Assembly (NCBI GenBank): GCA_902794095.1
Contig: CADBFZ010000008.1
Span: 1-64,000 of the forward strand
Direction of reading: 5' to 3'
Length of the DNA stretch: 64,000 nucleotides
Origin: an uncultured Lachnospiraceae bacterium
Lineage (GTDB): Bacteria > Bacillota > Clostridia > Lachnospirales > Lachnospiraceae
Shown piece after piece: positions 53,757 through 62,681 of the stretch (its first letter is position 1; every line of letters starts with the position of its first letter). The translations under genes and the position numbers were made by a program. The notes below the pieces were generated by a model. That model was not told the origin of the DNA. It worked only from the letters and a program-made list of their open reading frames with translations, and made no database searches.

Positions 53757-54137
53757 TCAGGCAATTACCGCCGTAAACTCCATCTCAACAAGACAACCGT
53801 CAACCATCTTTACACACTGGGTGCAGCATCTTGCAGGATAATTTCCTTCCTCAAAATATGTCTTGTAAACCTCATTCATCTCAGGAATAAGATTGATATC
53901 CGAGATGTAGATAGTTACTCTTCCGACATCTGCCATTGATGCTCCGGCCGCTTCAAGAACCGCCTTGGCATTCTCCATGGTTGCCTTAGTCTGCTCTTTC
54001 ATTCCTCCGGGAACCATTTCGCCTGTAACATCTGTTCCAATCTGAGTTGTAAAGATCATATTTCCCATCTTTACACCGAGTGCATAAGGACCATGACACT
54101 CACCGCACTTCTCACTTGTAATCTGTACTCTGCTCAT
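53757..54137 (-). CDS. ridA: RidA family enamine/imine deaminase
   Basis: 126 residues. Rid/YjgF fold, with the active-site arginine in NYPARCCTQC (about 102) and the VEMEFTAVIA end. It hydrolyses reactive enamines or imines to keto acids and ammonia. In this operon it would complete deamination of the imine produced by the FAD dehydrogenase complex. AGGAGG before the ATG. Confidence 0.9.
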   Translation of the reverse strand: MSRVQITSEKCGECHGPYALGVKMGNMIFTTQIGTDVTGEMVPGGMKEQTKATMENAKAVLEAAGASMADVGRVTIYISDINLIPEMNEVYKTYFEEGNYPARCCTQCVKMVDGCLVEMEFTAVIA

Positions 54138-54166
54138 TTTTTATATCCTCCTGTTTTTGAAAATAA

Positions 54167-55159
54167 TCAAAAGATGATGTTTACATCTTTGTTAACCAAT
54201 GTTGTGGGAATAGTCTTTTCCGAGAAACGCTGAACCAGCTGCTTCAGCGCTCTTGCCCTTCCGTCATAGAATGAATCTTCTGAGATAAATGCTGCATGAG
54301 GTGTGATGACCACATTATCGAATTCGAATAATTCTGATGTTTCATTTGTCTCATCTTCAATTACATCAATGCCTGCACCTTTGATGGTTCCACTTCGAAG
54401 CGCCTCTACCAGTGCCGGTTCATCAACAACAGACCCTCTTGCGGTGTTGATAAGGAATGCTTCCTTTTTCATGAGCTTCAGCTCTTTTTCTCCGATAAGA
54501 TGATATGTAACATCTTTTATAAGAGGACAATGAAGCGATACAAAATCTGATGTCTTAAGAAGATCTTCAAGGGTATCAGCCTTTTCACATCCGAACTCAG
54601 CCAGGTATTCGGCGGTTTTTGTCGGTGCGTATACCAGAATCTTCAACCCCAGCGCTTTCAATACAGGCACCATCTTCTTGGGAATTTCTCCGAAGAATAC
54701 CATTCCGAATGTCTTACCGGTCAATCGATATGTCTTGTATCCGAGAAGCGGATCCCACTTACCGGATCTTACGGACTTATCATAGAAAGTAATCTTTCTT
54801 ACAAGATCAATCATCATACCGATCGCATGGACCGAAACCTCTTCCGCACAAAATCCGGGAATATTGGTTACGGATATTCCGTGTGCGGTTGCACCTGCGA
54901 TATCCACATTATTAAAACCGATGGATTGAAGTGAGACCTGCTTGAGGGTTGGACAATTGTCCATTACTTCGCTCGTGACCTGTTCATATTCAACGACAAG
55001 GCCTTCTGCCTGAACCTCATTAATGTGAGATATAAAATTTTTGGTCCCTTCCGAATCCTTGATCTCAATCAGTTCGATATCCTTAACTCCCCACTCTTCA
55101 AGAAGACTTTTTTCGTAATCAAGATTATCGTCAATGTTGTAATATAAAACCTTTGCCAT
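54167..55159 (-). CDS. D-isomer specific 2-hydroxyacid dehydrogenase
   Basis: 330 residues. Reduces a 2-keto acid to the D-2-hydroxy acid with NAD(P)H. Catalytic Arg lies in NTARGSVVDEPALVEAL (about 236), Glu in GIDVIEDE (about 265) and His in TPHAAF (about 285). The nucleotide loop reads FFGEIPKKM where GFGxIGxxx is usual: the first glycine is Phe and the last is Pro, though Pro at that position also occurs in the CtBP-like subgroup. Start ATG at 55159 with GGGGGAG upstream. May regenerate NAD+ on the keto acid from the imine. Confidence 0.82.
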   Translation of the reverse strand: MAKVLYYNIDDNLDYEKSLLEEWGVKDIELIEIKDSEGTKNFISHINEVQAEGLVVEYEQVTSEVMDNCPTLKQVSLQSIGFNNVDIAGATAHGISVTNIPGFCAEEVSVHAIGMMIDLVRKITFYDKSVRSGKWDPLLGYKTYRLTGKTFGMVFFGEIPKKMVPVLKALGLKILVYAPTKTAEYLAEFGCEKADTLEDLLKTSDFVSLHCPLIKDVTYHLIGEKELKLMKKEAFLINTARGSVVDEPALVEALRSGTIKGAGIDVIEDETNETSELFEFDNVVITPHAAFISEDSFYDGRARALKQLVQRFSEKTIPTTLVNKDVNIIF

Positions 55160-55176
55160 TTTCACTCCCCCTTCCT

Positions 55177-56460
55177 TCAGATCGATGCCAGTGCTTCTGC
55201 CAATATTCCAAGGCCTTCATCAAGTTCTTCCTTGGTAACATTTAACGGTGTTGCAAATCTCATACCGTTTCCGTGAACACCGCAGTTTAATGTAAGAAGA
55301 TGTCTCTTGAAACATTCCGCTTTGACCTTTGCCCAAATTTCAGGTGCCGGAGTTCCGTCTTCATACGCAAACTCGATTGCCGTCATAAGACCAAGACCTC
55401 TTACATCATAGATGATCGGATACTTCGCCTGTAACTTCTTAAGTTCGGAGCGGAGATATTCACCCATCTTGTTTACGTTCTCAAGAAGTGTTCCGTCTTC
55501 AAACTGTTCCAGTACTACGCATCCGGCAGCTGCCGCTACCGGGTTTCCTCCGAAAGTAGTACCGTGAGTTCCAACGGGCCATTTTGCTGCAATCTCAGGC
55601 TTAGTAAGCACTGCGCTCATAGGAAGACCGCCCGCAATCGCTTTACCGCAAGTCATGATATCGGGGATGACATCAAAGTGCTGTGATGCCCACATCTTGC
55701 CGGTTCTTCCGTAACCCGCCTGGATCTCATCATATATAAGAAGAATTCCGTTCTCATCGCATATCTTTCTGACTTCCTGCATGAAATCCTTGGGAGGAAC
55801 AACATATCCTCCTTCTCCCATAACAGGTTCCATGTAGATATACGCAACGTCCTCGGGACAAACGATATATCTGAGAAGCTTCTTTAACTCAAAGAGTGAA
55901 TACTCGCCTCTCTTATCGGGTGCGATTTCCGGAGGGCACAGATCACGTCCGGGATAGGGAGCAAAATACACATTTCCCATCAAGCCTTCATAATGTTTTC
56001 TATACTTGGAATTCGATCCGGTAATGGATGTCGCACCACATGTTCTTCCATGAAACGAACCCATGAATGCAATACCTGCAGATCTTCCCGTATATGACAT
56101 TGCAAGCTTTAATGCAGAATCTGTTGCTTCAGCACCTCCGTTTGAAAAGAAAACAGAAGTCAAACCTTCAGGGGCAACACCAGCCAGTTTCTTAGCAAGT
56201 GTGAGCGTTGATTCATAGTTAACAAGGTTGAAAGAAGCGTTCACAAGATTGTCTGCTTGATCCTTAATTGCTTCTACGATAGGGTCAAAATTGTGACCCA
56301 TGGCATTGACCGCAATTCCCTGAACAAAATCAAGATACTTGTCTCCGTTCACATCCCACAAGTAGCATCCCTTTGCTTTCTTTGCTATCAAATCCGTATG
56401 CTTGTAGAAAACGGGATTCAGATACTGCTTAAAATCCTCAAACTTCATCACTTCTGCCAT
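55177..56460 (-). CDS. Class III PLP enzyme (aminotransferase or racemase)
   Basis: 427 residues, PLP fold type I class III. PLP-phosphate segment SNGGAEATDSALKLA (about 103-117), EPVMGEGGYVVPP (about 213-225), IYDEIQAGYGRTG (about 244-256) and Schiff-base Lys in CGKAIAGGLPMSA (about 272). The family holds 4-aminobutyrate, ornithine and taurine aminotransferases and also the archaeal and lactobacillar amino-acid racemases. Adjacent iron alcohol dehydrogenase favours transamination of an omega-amine to an aldehyde. Start ATG at 56460 with AAGGTGA before it; a later ATG is possible. Confidence 0.85.
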   Translation of the reverse strand: MAEVMKFEDFKQYLNPVFYKHTDLIAKKAKGCYLWDVNGDKYLDFVQGIAVNAMGHNFDPIVEAIKDQADNLVNASFNLVNYESTLTLAKKLAGVAPEGLTSVFFSNGGAEATDSALKLAMSYTGRSAGIAFMGSFHGRTCGATSITGSNSKYRKHYEGLMGNVYFAPYPGRDLCPPEIAPDKRGEYSLFELKKLLRYIVCPEDVAYIYMEPVMGEGGYVVPPKDFMQEVRKICDENGILLIYDEIQAGYGRTGKMWASQHFDVIPDIMTCGKAIAGGLPMSAVLTKPEIAAKWPVGTHGTTFGGNPVAAAAGCVVLEQFEDGTLLENVNKMGEYLRSELKKLQAKYPIIYDVRGLGLMTAIEFAYEDGTPAPEIWAKVKAECFKRHLLTLNCGVHGNGMRFATPLNVTKEELDEGLGILAEALASI

Positions 56461-56509
56461 AATCTTCACCTTGTCCTTTCGTTATATATTCATCAAACAT
56501 CAATATGTT

Positions 56510-57676
56510 CTAATGATTTGCTTTCTCAAGAATTGCATATACATCTTCTCTTCTGACTTTTACAGGATTGACTGCGAGTAATCTGTAACCCATGGTTCCA
56601 TCCACTATCGTGTCAAACATATCCGGAGTAACCGGTATATCCAGATCTTTGAGTGAATCAGGGATTCTGAGATCAAATGCCATTTTCCTGACTGCTTTTA
56701 CCGACAACTCTGCAGCGTCTCTTTCGGATAATCCTTCTATGTTTTCTCCAAGAAGCTTGGCGATCTTTGCAAACTTTGCCGGGTTACCGGGGACATTCAT
56801 CTCCATTACATAAGGAAGCAAAAGAGAATTTCCTATTCCGTGAGGTGTATGAGCAATTCCTCCCATTGCCTGGGATATTCCGTGTACTGCTCCGAGTCCT
56901 GCGTTAACCATCGCTGCAGCTCCCAATATGGAAGCTATGGCCATCTGACTTCTGGCCTCTATATTTGTCGGATTAAACATAGCGGTTCTAATATTCTTTC
57001 CGATCATCTCAATACATTTCTCAGCGTACATATCGCTTATAGGCTCAGCATTAAGTGATACATAAGCTTCAATGGCATGTGTCAGGGCATCCATTCCGGT
57101 ACTTGCGGTGATCATGGGTGGCATACCTATATGCATTAACGGATCTACAATTGCAACCAGCGGCATCAAATATTCATGTGTAACCGAAAGCTTTATATTA
57201 TTCTGATTGTCGGTAATGACAGACGCTGCGGTTACTTCAGATCCGGAACCTGCAGTTGTGGGAATCGCTATCAAAGGAAGAGGTCTGTTGGTTACGGTCT
57301 TTGTTCCTCCGAACAAGTACTCCCTTACGGATCCTTCATTTGTTGCAAGCATGCACATTGCTTTGCTTGTATCAATAGAGCTTCCTCCGCCTACTGCGAT
57401 CACTCCGTCAGCTCCGGATTCAAGGAGAATGTCCTTAGCCTCATCAACAGCTTCAATAGGAGGATCCGCAATTGCTTCTGTAAACAGCACATAATCAACT
57501 TTCTGGGAATCAAGCCCTGCAATAAGATCCTTAAAGCCCTGAGTACTTGCAATTCCCCCATCGGTCACTACCATCACCTTTCGGATTCCGTACTGATCAA
57601 GAACAGGTTTGATATTTAATGAAGTCCCCTCACCGAATATGATTTTTGTAGGAAGCTTAAAAATAAAATCTTTCAT
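56510..57676 (-). CDS. Iron-containing alcohol dehydrogenase
   Basis: 388 residues, group III NAD(P)-dependent dehydrogenase. GGGSSIDTSKA (about 94-104) binds cofactor; metal ligands are expected in DPLMHIGMP (Asp near 190), MDALTHAIEAY (His near 203), GAVHGISQAMGG (His near 264) and HTPHG (His near 276). Likely reduces an aldehyde or semialdehyde to an alcohol, for example from the neighbouring class III enzyme. ATG at 57676 with GAGGTGAAG upstream. Confidence 0.92.
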   Translation of the reverse strand: MKDFIFKLPTKIIFGEGTSLNIKPVLDQYGIRKVMVVTDGGIASTQGFKDLIAGLDSQKVDYVLFTEAIADPPIEAVDEAKDILLESGADGVIAVGGGSSIDTSKAMCMLATNEGSVREYLFGGTKTVTNRPLPLIAIPTTAGSGSEVTAASVITDNQNNIKLSVTHEYLMPLVAIVDPLMHIGMPPMITASTGMDALTHAIEAYVSLNAEPISDMYAEKCIEMIGKNIRTAMFNPTNIEARSQMAIASILGAAAMVNAGLGAVHGISQAMGGIAHTPHGIGNSLLLPYVMEMNVPGNPAKFAKIAKLLGENIEGLSERDAAELSVKAVRKMAFDLRIPDSLKDLDIPVTPDMFDTIVDGTMGYRLLAVNPVKVRREDVYAILEKANH

Positions 57677-57693
57677 CTCTTCACCTCGCATAC

Positions 57694-58410
57694 TTACAAT
57701 CCCAAATATGATTTTTGAATCTCTGAATCATTCATCAGATCTTTAGCATTGCCTTCTCGAACTATCTGACCGACTTCGATGATATAAGCTCTGTTTGCTG
57801 CGGTTAGAGCCATCTGTGCGTTCTGCTCTACCAGCAGGATAGTTGTATGCCGCTCTTTGTTTATCTGCCTTATGATATGAAAGACATCTTCAACAATAAC
57901 CGGTGCTAGTCCCATGGATGGTTCATCCAGAAGCAGCAGTTTGGGCCTTGCCATTAACGCTCTTGCCATCGCAAGCATCTGTAACTCACCGCCTGACAAT
58001 GTGCCACTGATCTGTTTCATTCTTTCCTTAAGTCTTGGAAACAGCTCATACACCCAATCCTTGTCTCTTTTTATTTCAGCTTTATCCTTTCTCAGAAACG
58101 CACCGATTTCGATATTCTCCGCTACGGTCAGAATTGGAAATATTCCCCTTCCTTCAGGTACCTGAGAAATTCCGGCTGACACAAGCTTGTAGCTCTCAGT
58201 ACCTCCTATGCTCTTTCCGCAATACTCGATTTCTCCGCTCTTTGGTTTTAGCAGGCCTGATATAGTATGCATCGTAGTAGTCTTGCCGGCGCCGTTAGGT
58301 CCGATCAAAGCAACCGTTTCTCCTTCATCCACATGAAAAGACACATCTCTCAAAGCGGGAACCACTCCGTAATTTACAAATAAGTTTTTAACTTCAAGTA
58401 CACTGCTCAT
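57694..58410 (-). CDS. livF: Branched-chain-type ABC transporter ATPase LivF
   Basis: 238 residues. Walker A GPNGAGKTT (about 36-44), ABC signature LSGGELQMLAMARALM (about 139-154) and Walker B LLLLDEPSMGLAP. LivF type by length and MGLAP after the Walker B. Works with LivG on the inside of the membrane. AAAGGAG precedes the ATG. Confidence 0.95.
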   Translation of the reverse strand: MSSVLEVKNLFVNYGVVPALRDVSFHVDEGETVALIGPNGAGKTTTMHTISGLLKPKSGEIEYCGKSIGGTESYKLVSAGISQVPEGRGIFPILTVAENIEIGAFLRKDKAEIKRDKDWVYELFPRLKERMKQISGTLSGGELQMLAMARALMARPKLLLLDEPSMGLAPVIVEDVFHIIRQINKERHTTILLVEQNAQMALTAANRAYIIEVGQIVREGNAKDLMNDSEIQKSYLGL

Positions 58411-58434
58411 ACCAGGGCTCCTTTCCTATGATCC

Positions 58435-59223
58435 TTATTTATCCTCTTCGTCCTTAAACTCTCCGGAACCCAGATAAGCTTCAATGACACGTGGATTAGT
58501 CTGTATTTCTGCCGGGGTGCCCTCCGCAATTTTCTGACCATGATCAAGAACTATTATTCTGTCCGAGATTCCCATGACAAATTTCATATCATGTTCGATA
58601 ATAAGTACCGTCACCTTCATTTCCTGGGTTATGTAATGAATAACATCGGTCAATTCCTCTTTTTCGAAATTATTCATTCCTGCACCGGGCTCATCCAGAA
58701 GCAGCAGTTTCGGCTTCGTAGCAAGACCTCTCGCAATCTCTAAAAGCCTTTGTTTTCCGTAGGGAAGTGATGTTGCCATTTCGGATTCCATCTCCTCAAG
58801 CCCTACTATTTTCAGAAGTTCCATGCACTCATCAACCACCTCACGTCGCTTCTTATTTGCTTTCCCGGGGCTAAGTACCGATTTTAATAAACTCTCATTC
58901 TGGCAATCCGGATGTGCTACAAGAACATTTTCAAGAACCGTCATACTCTTGATTAGTCTGATATTCTGAAACGTTCTGGCTATGCCAAGTCTTGTTCTTT
59001 CATGCGCTTTCAGATCCGTTATCTTATTGTGATCAAAAAAGATATTTCCTGAAGTGCATTTATAAACACCGGTAAGGAGATTGAACAGTGTTGTTTTACC
59101 TGCTCCGTTAGGTCCGATAAGGGATAATACTTCTCCCTTCTTCTGAACGAGGTTTACACTATCCACAGCCACAAGCCCGCCAAATTTAATTGTTACTTCT
59201 TTGGTTTCAATTATTGTATTCAT
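58435..59223 (-). CDS. livG: Branched-chain-type ABC transporter ATPase LivG
   Basis: 262 residues. Walker A GPNGAGKTT (about 35-43), a LivG-typical long insert between Walker A and signature, YGKQRLLEIARGLAT (about 150-164) and Walker B LLLLDEPGAGMN. Signature starts with LPYGKQR, as in LivG. Start ATG at 59223 with AAGGAGG upstream. Confidence 0.95.
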   Translation of the reverse strand: MNTIIETKEVTIKFGGLVAVDSVNLVQKKGEVLSLIGPNGAGKTTLFNLLTGVYKCTSGNIFFDHNKITDLKAHERTRLGIARTFQNIRLIKSMTVLENVLVAHPDCQNESLLKSVLSPGKANKKRREVVDECMELLKIVGLEEMESEMATSLPYGKQRLLEIARGLATKPKLLLLDEPGAGMNNFEKEELTDVIHYITQEMKVTVLIIEHDMKFVMGISDRIIVLDHGQKIAEGTPAEIQTNPRVIEAYLGSGEFKDEEDK

Positions 59224-59258
59224 AACCGACTGCCTCCTTAGCATATGTACAAAGCAGT

Positions 59259-60272
59259 TTATTTCTTTTTGTAATTCTCAAATGCTTTAATCTTGTATTC
59301 GTTAAGCATTCGACTTGATCTTGACCAAATCCCCTCAGGTCTGAAGATCATCATTACCACCATCAATGCTCCGTAGATTACCATTCTGTATTCGGAAAAA
59401 GCTCTTAATACTTCAGGAAGCGCAGTGAGAAGAACTGCCCCAAGGATTGAACCGGGAATAGAACCGATTCCTCCAAGCACAACCATTGAAACCATCTTGA
59501 TCGATTCAGCGTAAGCAAATGATGTGGGAGATATCATTCCCATGTAAACCGCATAAAAGCTACCCATAAAAGCTGCCATTCCTCCTCCCAGTGCAAAACC
59601 GAGGAGTTTATACTTCTTAACATTTATTCCCAATGCGGTAGCAGCTATGTCATCTTCGTTAACAACGATCATCGCCATTCCAAAACCGGAATTATTAAAA
59701 CGTTTCATAAATACAACAAACAGAATCACTATCAGTGCTACGAAATAGAAGTAAGCTTGCTTACTGCTGATAACGTATCCGAAGATAACCGGATCCGGAA
59801 TGTTAGGGATTCCTGCAGGGCCTCTTGTGATGGATACTGAGTTTGTTAAGAACAGTCTGAAAACCTCACCGAAACCGAGAGTAATAACCGCCAAATAATC
59901 ACCTCTTAATTTCAACGTTGGAAGACAAAGGAGCATTGCAAACCCGGAAGTAAAAGCCGTACTCAGGATCGTTGCCGGGAAGAAATTCATACCCGTTTGT
60001 GTCATCAACAGTGTCGTGATATAGGCGCCCATTCCATACAGGCAAACATGTCCCAGAGAAAACTGACCGGACCATCCGATTATCATGTTCAGTGATAATG
60101 TCAGGCAGGCGTAAATGCTGCACAGAATAACAATATGAAGAATGTAATTATCCGTGATGATATATGGTGCCGACACGATCAGACCAATAAGTGCAATCAG
60201 GAAAATCATCTTCTGCCACTTTGTAAACCTGATACTTTTAATTGTCTTCAATAAATCTTTAACTTTATTCAT
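59259..60272 (-). CDS. livM: Branched-chain-type ABC transporter permease LivM
   Basis: 337 residues with about ten membrane helices and the LivM features: SLNMIIGWSGQFSLGH (about 58-73) and VLGGIGSIPGSILGA (about 265-279). Start ATG at 60272 with GAGGGTGAT upstream; a longer frame lacks this. Partner of LivH. Confidence 0.95.
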   Translation of the reverse strand: MNKVKDLLKTIKSIRFTKWQKMIFLIALIGLIVSAPYIITDNYILHIVILCSIYACLTLSLNMIIGWSGQFSLGHVCLYGMGAYITTLLMTQTGMNFFPATILSTAFTSGFAMLLCLPTLKLRGDYLAVITLGFGEVFRLFLTNSVSITRGPAGIPNIPDPVIFGYVISSKQAYFYFVALIVILFVVFMKRFNNSGFGMAMIVVNEDDIAATALGINVKKYKLLGFALGGGMAAFMGSFYAVYMGMISPTSFAYAESIKMVSMVVLGGIGSIPGSILGAVLLTALPEVLRAFSEYRMVIYGALMVVMMIFRPEGIWSRSSRMLNEYKIKAFENYKKK

Positions 60273-60302
60273 ATGATCACCCTCATTTAACCGGAGCACC
60301 GT

Positions 60303-61175
60303 CTATACTTTATCGATATGCTTTGCTCCCATAAGTCCGGAAGGTCTGACAACAAGGATTAATATCATTACGAAAAACGCAAACGCATCTCTGTATGCAG
60401 ATGAGATATATCCTGCGCCAAGGCTTTCGATAGTTCCGATTATGAATCCTCCAAACACAGCTCCCGGAATCGATCCTATTCCTCCGAGAATCGCTGCCGC
60501 AAACGCTTTCATTCCCAACAGATATCCCATTGTCGGATATACTGCACTGTAATAAACACCTATAAGAATTCCTGCAACGCCCGCCATAAAAGCTCCCACT
60601 CCGAATGTTCCGGATATGATAAGATTTGTGTTAATACCCATGAGCTTGGCATTATCTACACTGACCGAGCATGCTCGCATTGCAATTCCGATTTTTGTTC
60701 TATATACGAGGATGTAAAGGATCAAAAGCATTACCGAAGTAACGACCAGAATCAGGATCTGAAGATTGGTTATTGTAAAACCGCTAAAAGAAAATGACTT
60801 AGATTCGATTGCCTTGAACTGTCTTGTTCCGCTTCCGAAAATGAGCTGAGCAAGATTCTGAAGAAACGTCGACATACCCAGTGCGCTTACCAAAACTGCC
60901 ATTTTACGATTCCCTGATTTTATCGGACGATACGCCACTCTTTCAACCGACATGCCAAGGACGGAAGCAAATAATGCAACGAGCAAAACCATCGCAAATA
61001 CCGGCATCTTTAAATATGTAGTAAGAAGTAATCCTATAAAAGTTGCAAACATGAGTACATCGGCGTGTGCCCAGTTTACAATTTGTAATACTCCGTAAAC
61101 CATCGAGTATCCGAGCGCGACCATAGCATATATCCCGCCTACTATAATTCCGTTCAACAAATGCTGGAAAAACAT
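60303..61175 (-). CDS. livH: Branched-chain-type ABC transporter permease LivH
   Basis: 290 residues, about eight helices. GIIVGGIYAMVALGYSMVYG (residues 9-28) and AILGGIGSIPGAVFGG (about 229-244) are the LivH signatures. AGGAGGTGA precedes the ATG, 30 bases from livM. Confidence 0.95.
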   Translation of the reverse strand: MFFQHLLNGIIVGGIYAMVALGYSMVYGVLQIVNWAHADVLMFATFIGLLLTTYLKMPVFAMVLLVALFASVLGMSVERVAYRPIKSGNRKMAVLVSALGMSTFLQNLAQLIFGSGTRQFKAIESKSFSFSGFTITNLQILILVVTSVMLLILYILVYRTKIGIAMRACSVSVDNAKLMGINTNLIISGTFGVGAFMAGVAGILIGVYYSAVYPTMGYLLGMKAFAAAILGGIGSIPGAVFGGFIIGTIESLGAGYISSAYRDAFAFFVMILILVVRPSGLMGAKHIDKV

Positions 61176-61186
61176 ATGATCACCTC

Positions 61187-61813
61187 CTACACAGATTTTT
61201 TCTCGTCATATAATTCTTTGATAATCTTTACGCATTTATCTCTTCCCAAATATCCTGAGTTAAGACATATGTCGTAATTAATCGGATTGTTCCAAACGCT
61301 TCCGCCTGTGTAGTACTTGTAGTAGTCGGATCTATATTTGTCCGTCTTGTTGATCATTCGAATCGCTTCCATTTCGCCGACTCCCATTCTTTCAACGATT
61401 GAACTGACGCAATAGCTCATTGGTGCATCTATATAAACCTTAATGGTATTTTTCTTATCCCTTAAAATATAATCAGCGCATTTTCCGACAATGATACAGC
61501 TTTCAGTCTTTGCCAACTCTTCAATTACTTCACGCTGCAGATAGAACAGATTATTATCATGTATAAATTTTCTGTCAGAAGGTTCAACCTTATAATTAAC
61601 CGGAACCGATCCGACCATTTTCCTAAGGAAGGAAATCTTTACTCTCTCATCCGTCTCCTCGAACAACTCTTTACTTATTCCGCTTTTATCCGAAGCAAGA
61701 CTTAAGATCTCTTTTTCATAACAAGGTATATCAAGCAGTTTAGATAACCTAACGCCTATATCTTTTCCCCCGCTACCAAAGCCTCTGGCAATTGTAATGA
61801 TCACGTTTTTCAT
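61187..61813 (-). CDS. Cytidylate kinase-like protein
   Basis: 208-residue P-loop protein: ARGFGSGGKDIGVRLSKLL (residues 9-27) carries the nucleotide loop, and IVGKCADYIL (about 105-114) and DAPMSYCVSSIVERM (about 124-138) match the cytidylate-kinase-like family found as orphans in Clostridia. It is not the housekeeping Cmk and its substrate is unknown. Its presence within an ABC importer operon, 11 bases from livH and 16 from the racemase-like gene, is unusual. ATG at 61813 with GAGGTGAT upstream. Confidence 0.75.
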   Translation of the reverse strand: MKNVIITIARGFGSGGKDIGVRLSKLLDIPCYEKEILSLASDKSGISKELFEETDERVKISFLRKMVGSVPVNYKVEPSDRKFIHDNNLFYLQREVIEELAKTESCIIVGKCADYILRDKKNTIKVYIDAPMSYCVSSIVERMGVGEMEAIRMINKTDKYRSDYYKYYTGGSVWNNPINYDICLNSGYLGRDKCVKIIKELYDEKKSV

Positions 61814-61829
61814 ACCGATCACCTCTTCT

Positions 61830-62615
61830 CTAAATAAATCCCTCGTACGGCTTCTGGGCTACCGCTGAATGAAGCCACTTGATCAATGTTATAAAATCGA
61901 AAACCGGCAACCCTGTTTCTCTCTGGATTGAAGAAGCATATGGAGGCATATCACTGCATTCAAGAAGTATGGCTGCCACATCATCATGTTCACTGACTGC
62001 TTCAATCGCTTTCCCAACTACATCGGCTCTTGCAAGACTGTTATCCCATTCTCCCCAATTCTTGATCACACATGAAAAGTTATCCGATGATGCAAGATCT
62101 TTTATTACGAGACGCTCTTTCATCTCTTTTGTGATTCCACAGTTTATAAGTAATCTCTCCGTTATGGATTTTTCATCTGCGGTCAAAATCGCAAGCTTTT
62201 GATTTGGCTTTATAAGTGAAAGAACCCACGGTACCTGCATTAAACTGGAAAGAGCTACCGGAACATCAAACATGCCTGAGATCGATTTCTGATAATTTCC
62301 AAAAAATCCGCATGCGCCGCTTATTGCCCTAACGCCTTCTTTGACCAGTTGTCTGCACGCTTCTTCAATAGCACTCTGAACCTTGTCGTCACAGGCAAAC
62401 AATTCATCACAATTAATGTTTTTGACCGGGATCATTCGTACCGGAAAAGGATATGTACTTGCATTTACAACATTTCCGGGCATCAGCGGATAATAAACGT
62501 CTTCTATGTAGACAACTCCTATCGGATACCCTCCAATGTTTTGCCCTTTTTTCATCTTCACGACGACATCGTCATTGTTAGAATTCAAAAATCCATATTG
62601 ATAATTCTTCTCCAT
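61830..62615 (-). CDS. Asp/Glu racemase-family protein
   Basis: 261 residues in the two-domain Asp/Glu/hydantoin racemase fold. Candidate catalytic cysteines lie in SGACGFFGN (Cys near 101) and LLECSDMPPYA (Cys near 219). The subgroup is that of uncharacterised racemase-like proteins near amino-acid catabolic genes. It may invert the imported amino acid so that the FAD complex can oxidise it, but isomerase or lyase roles are also known in the fold. CGGAGGG before the ATG. Confidence 0.72.
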   Translation of the reverse strand: MEKNYQYGFLNSNNDDVVVKMKKGQNIGGYPIGVVYIEDVYYPLMPGNVVNASTYPFPVRMIPVKNINCDELFACDDKVQSAIEEACRQLVKEGVRAISGACGFFGNYQKSISGMFDVPVALSSLMQVPWVLSLIKPNQKLAILTADEKSITERLLINCGITKEMKERLVIKDLASSDNFSCVIKNWGEWDNSLARADVVGKAIEAVSEHDDVAAILLECSDMPPYASSIQRETGLPVFDFITLIKWLHSAVAQKPYEGFI

Positions 62616-62631
62616 AATCCCTCCGGATCAC

Positions 62632-62654
62632 CCGGGGAAGTTTTCCTTCCCCGG
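62632..62654 (-). repeat. Intercistronic hairpin after livK
   Basis: Perfect 9-bp stem CCGGGGAAG/CTTCCCCGG with a five-base loop between livK and the next gene. No T run follows, so it probably protects livK message and lets the binding protein be made in excess. Confidence 0.7.
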
Positions 62655-62681
62655 ATTTACACGTATGTTTTTTAACCAAGC

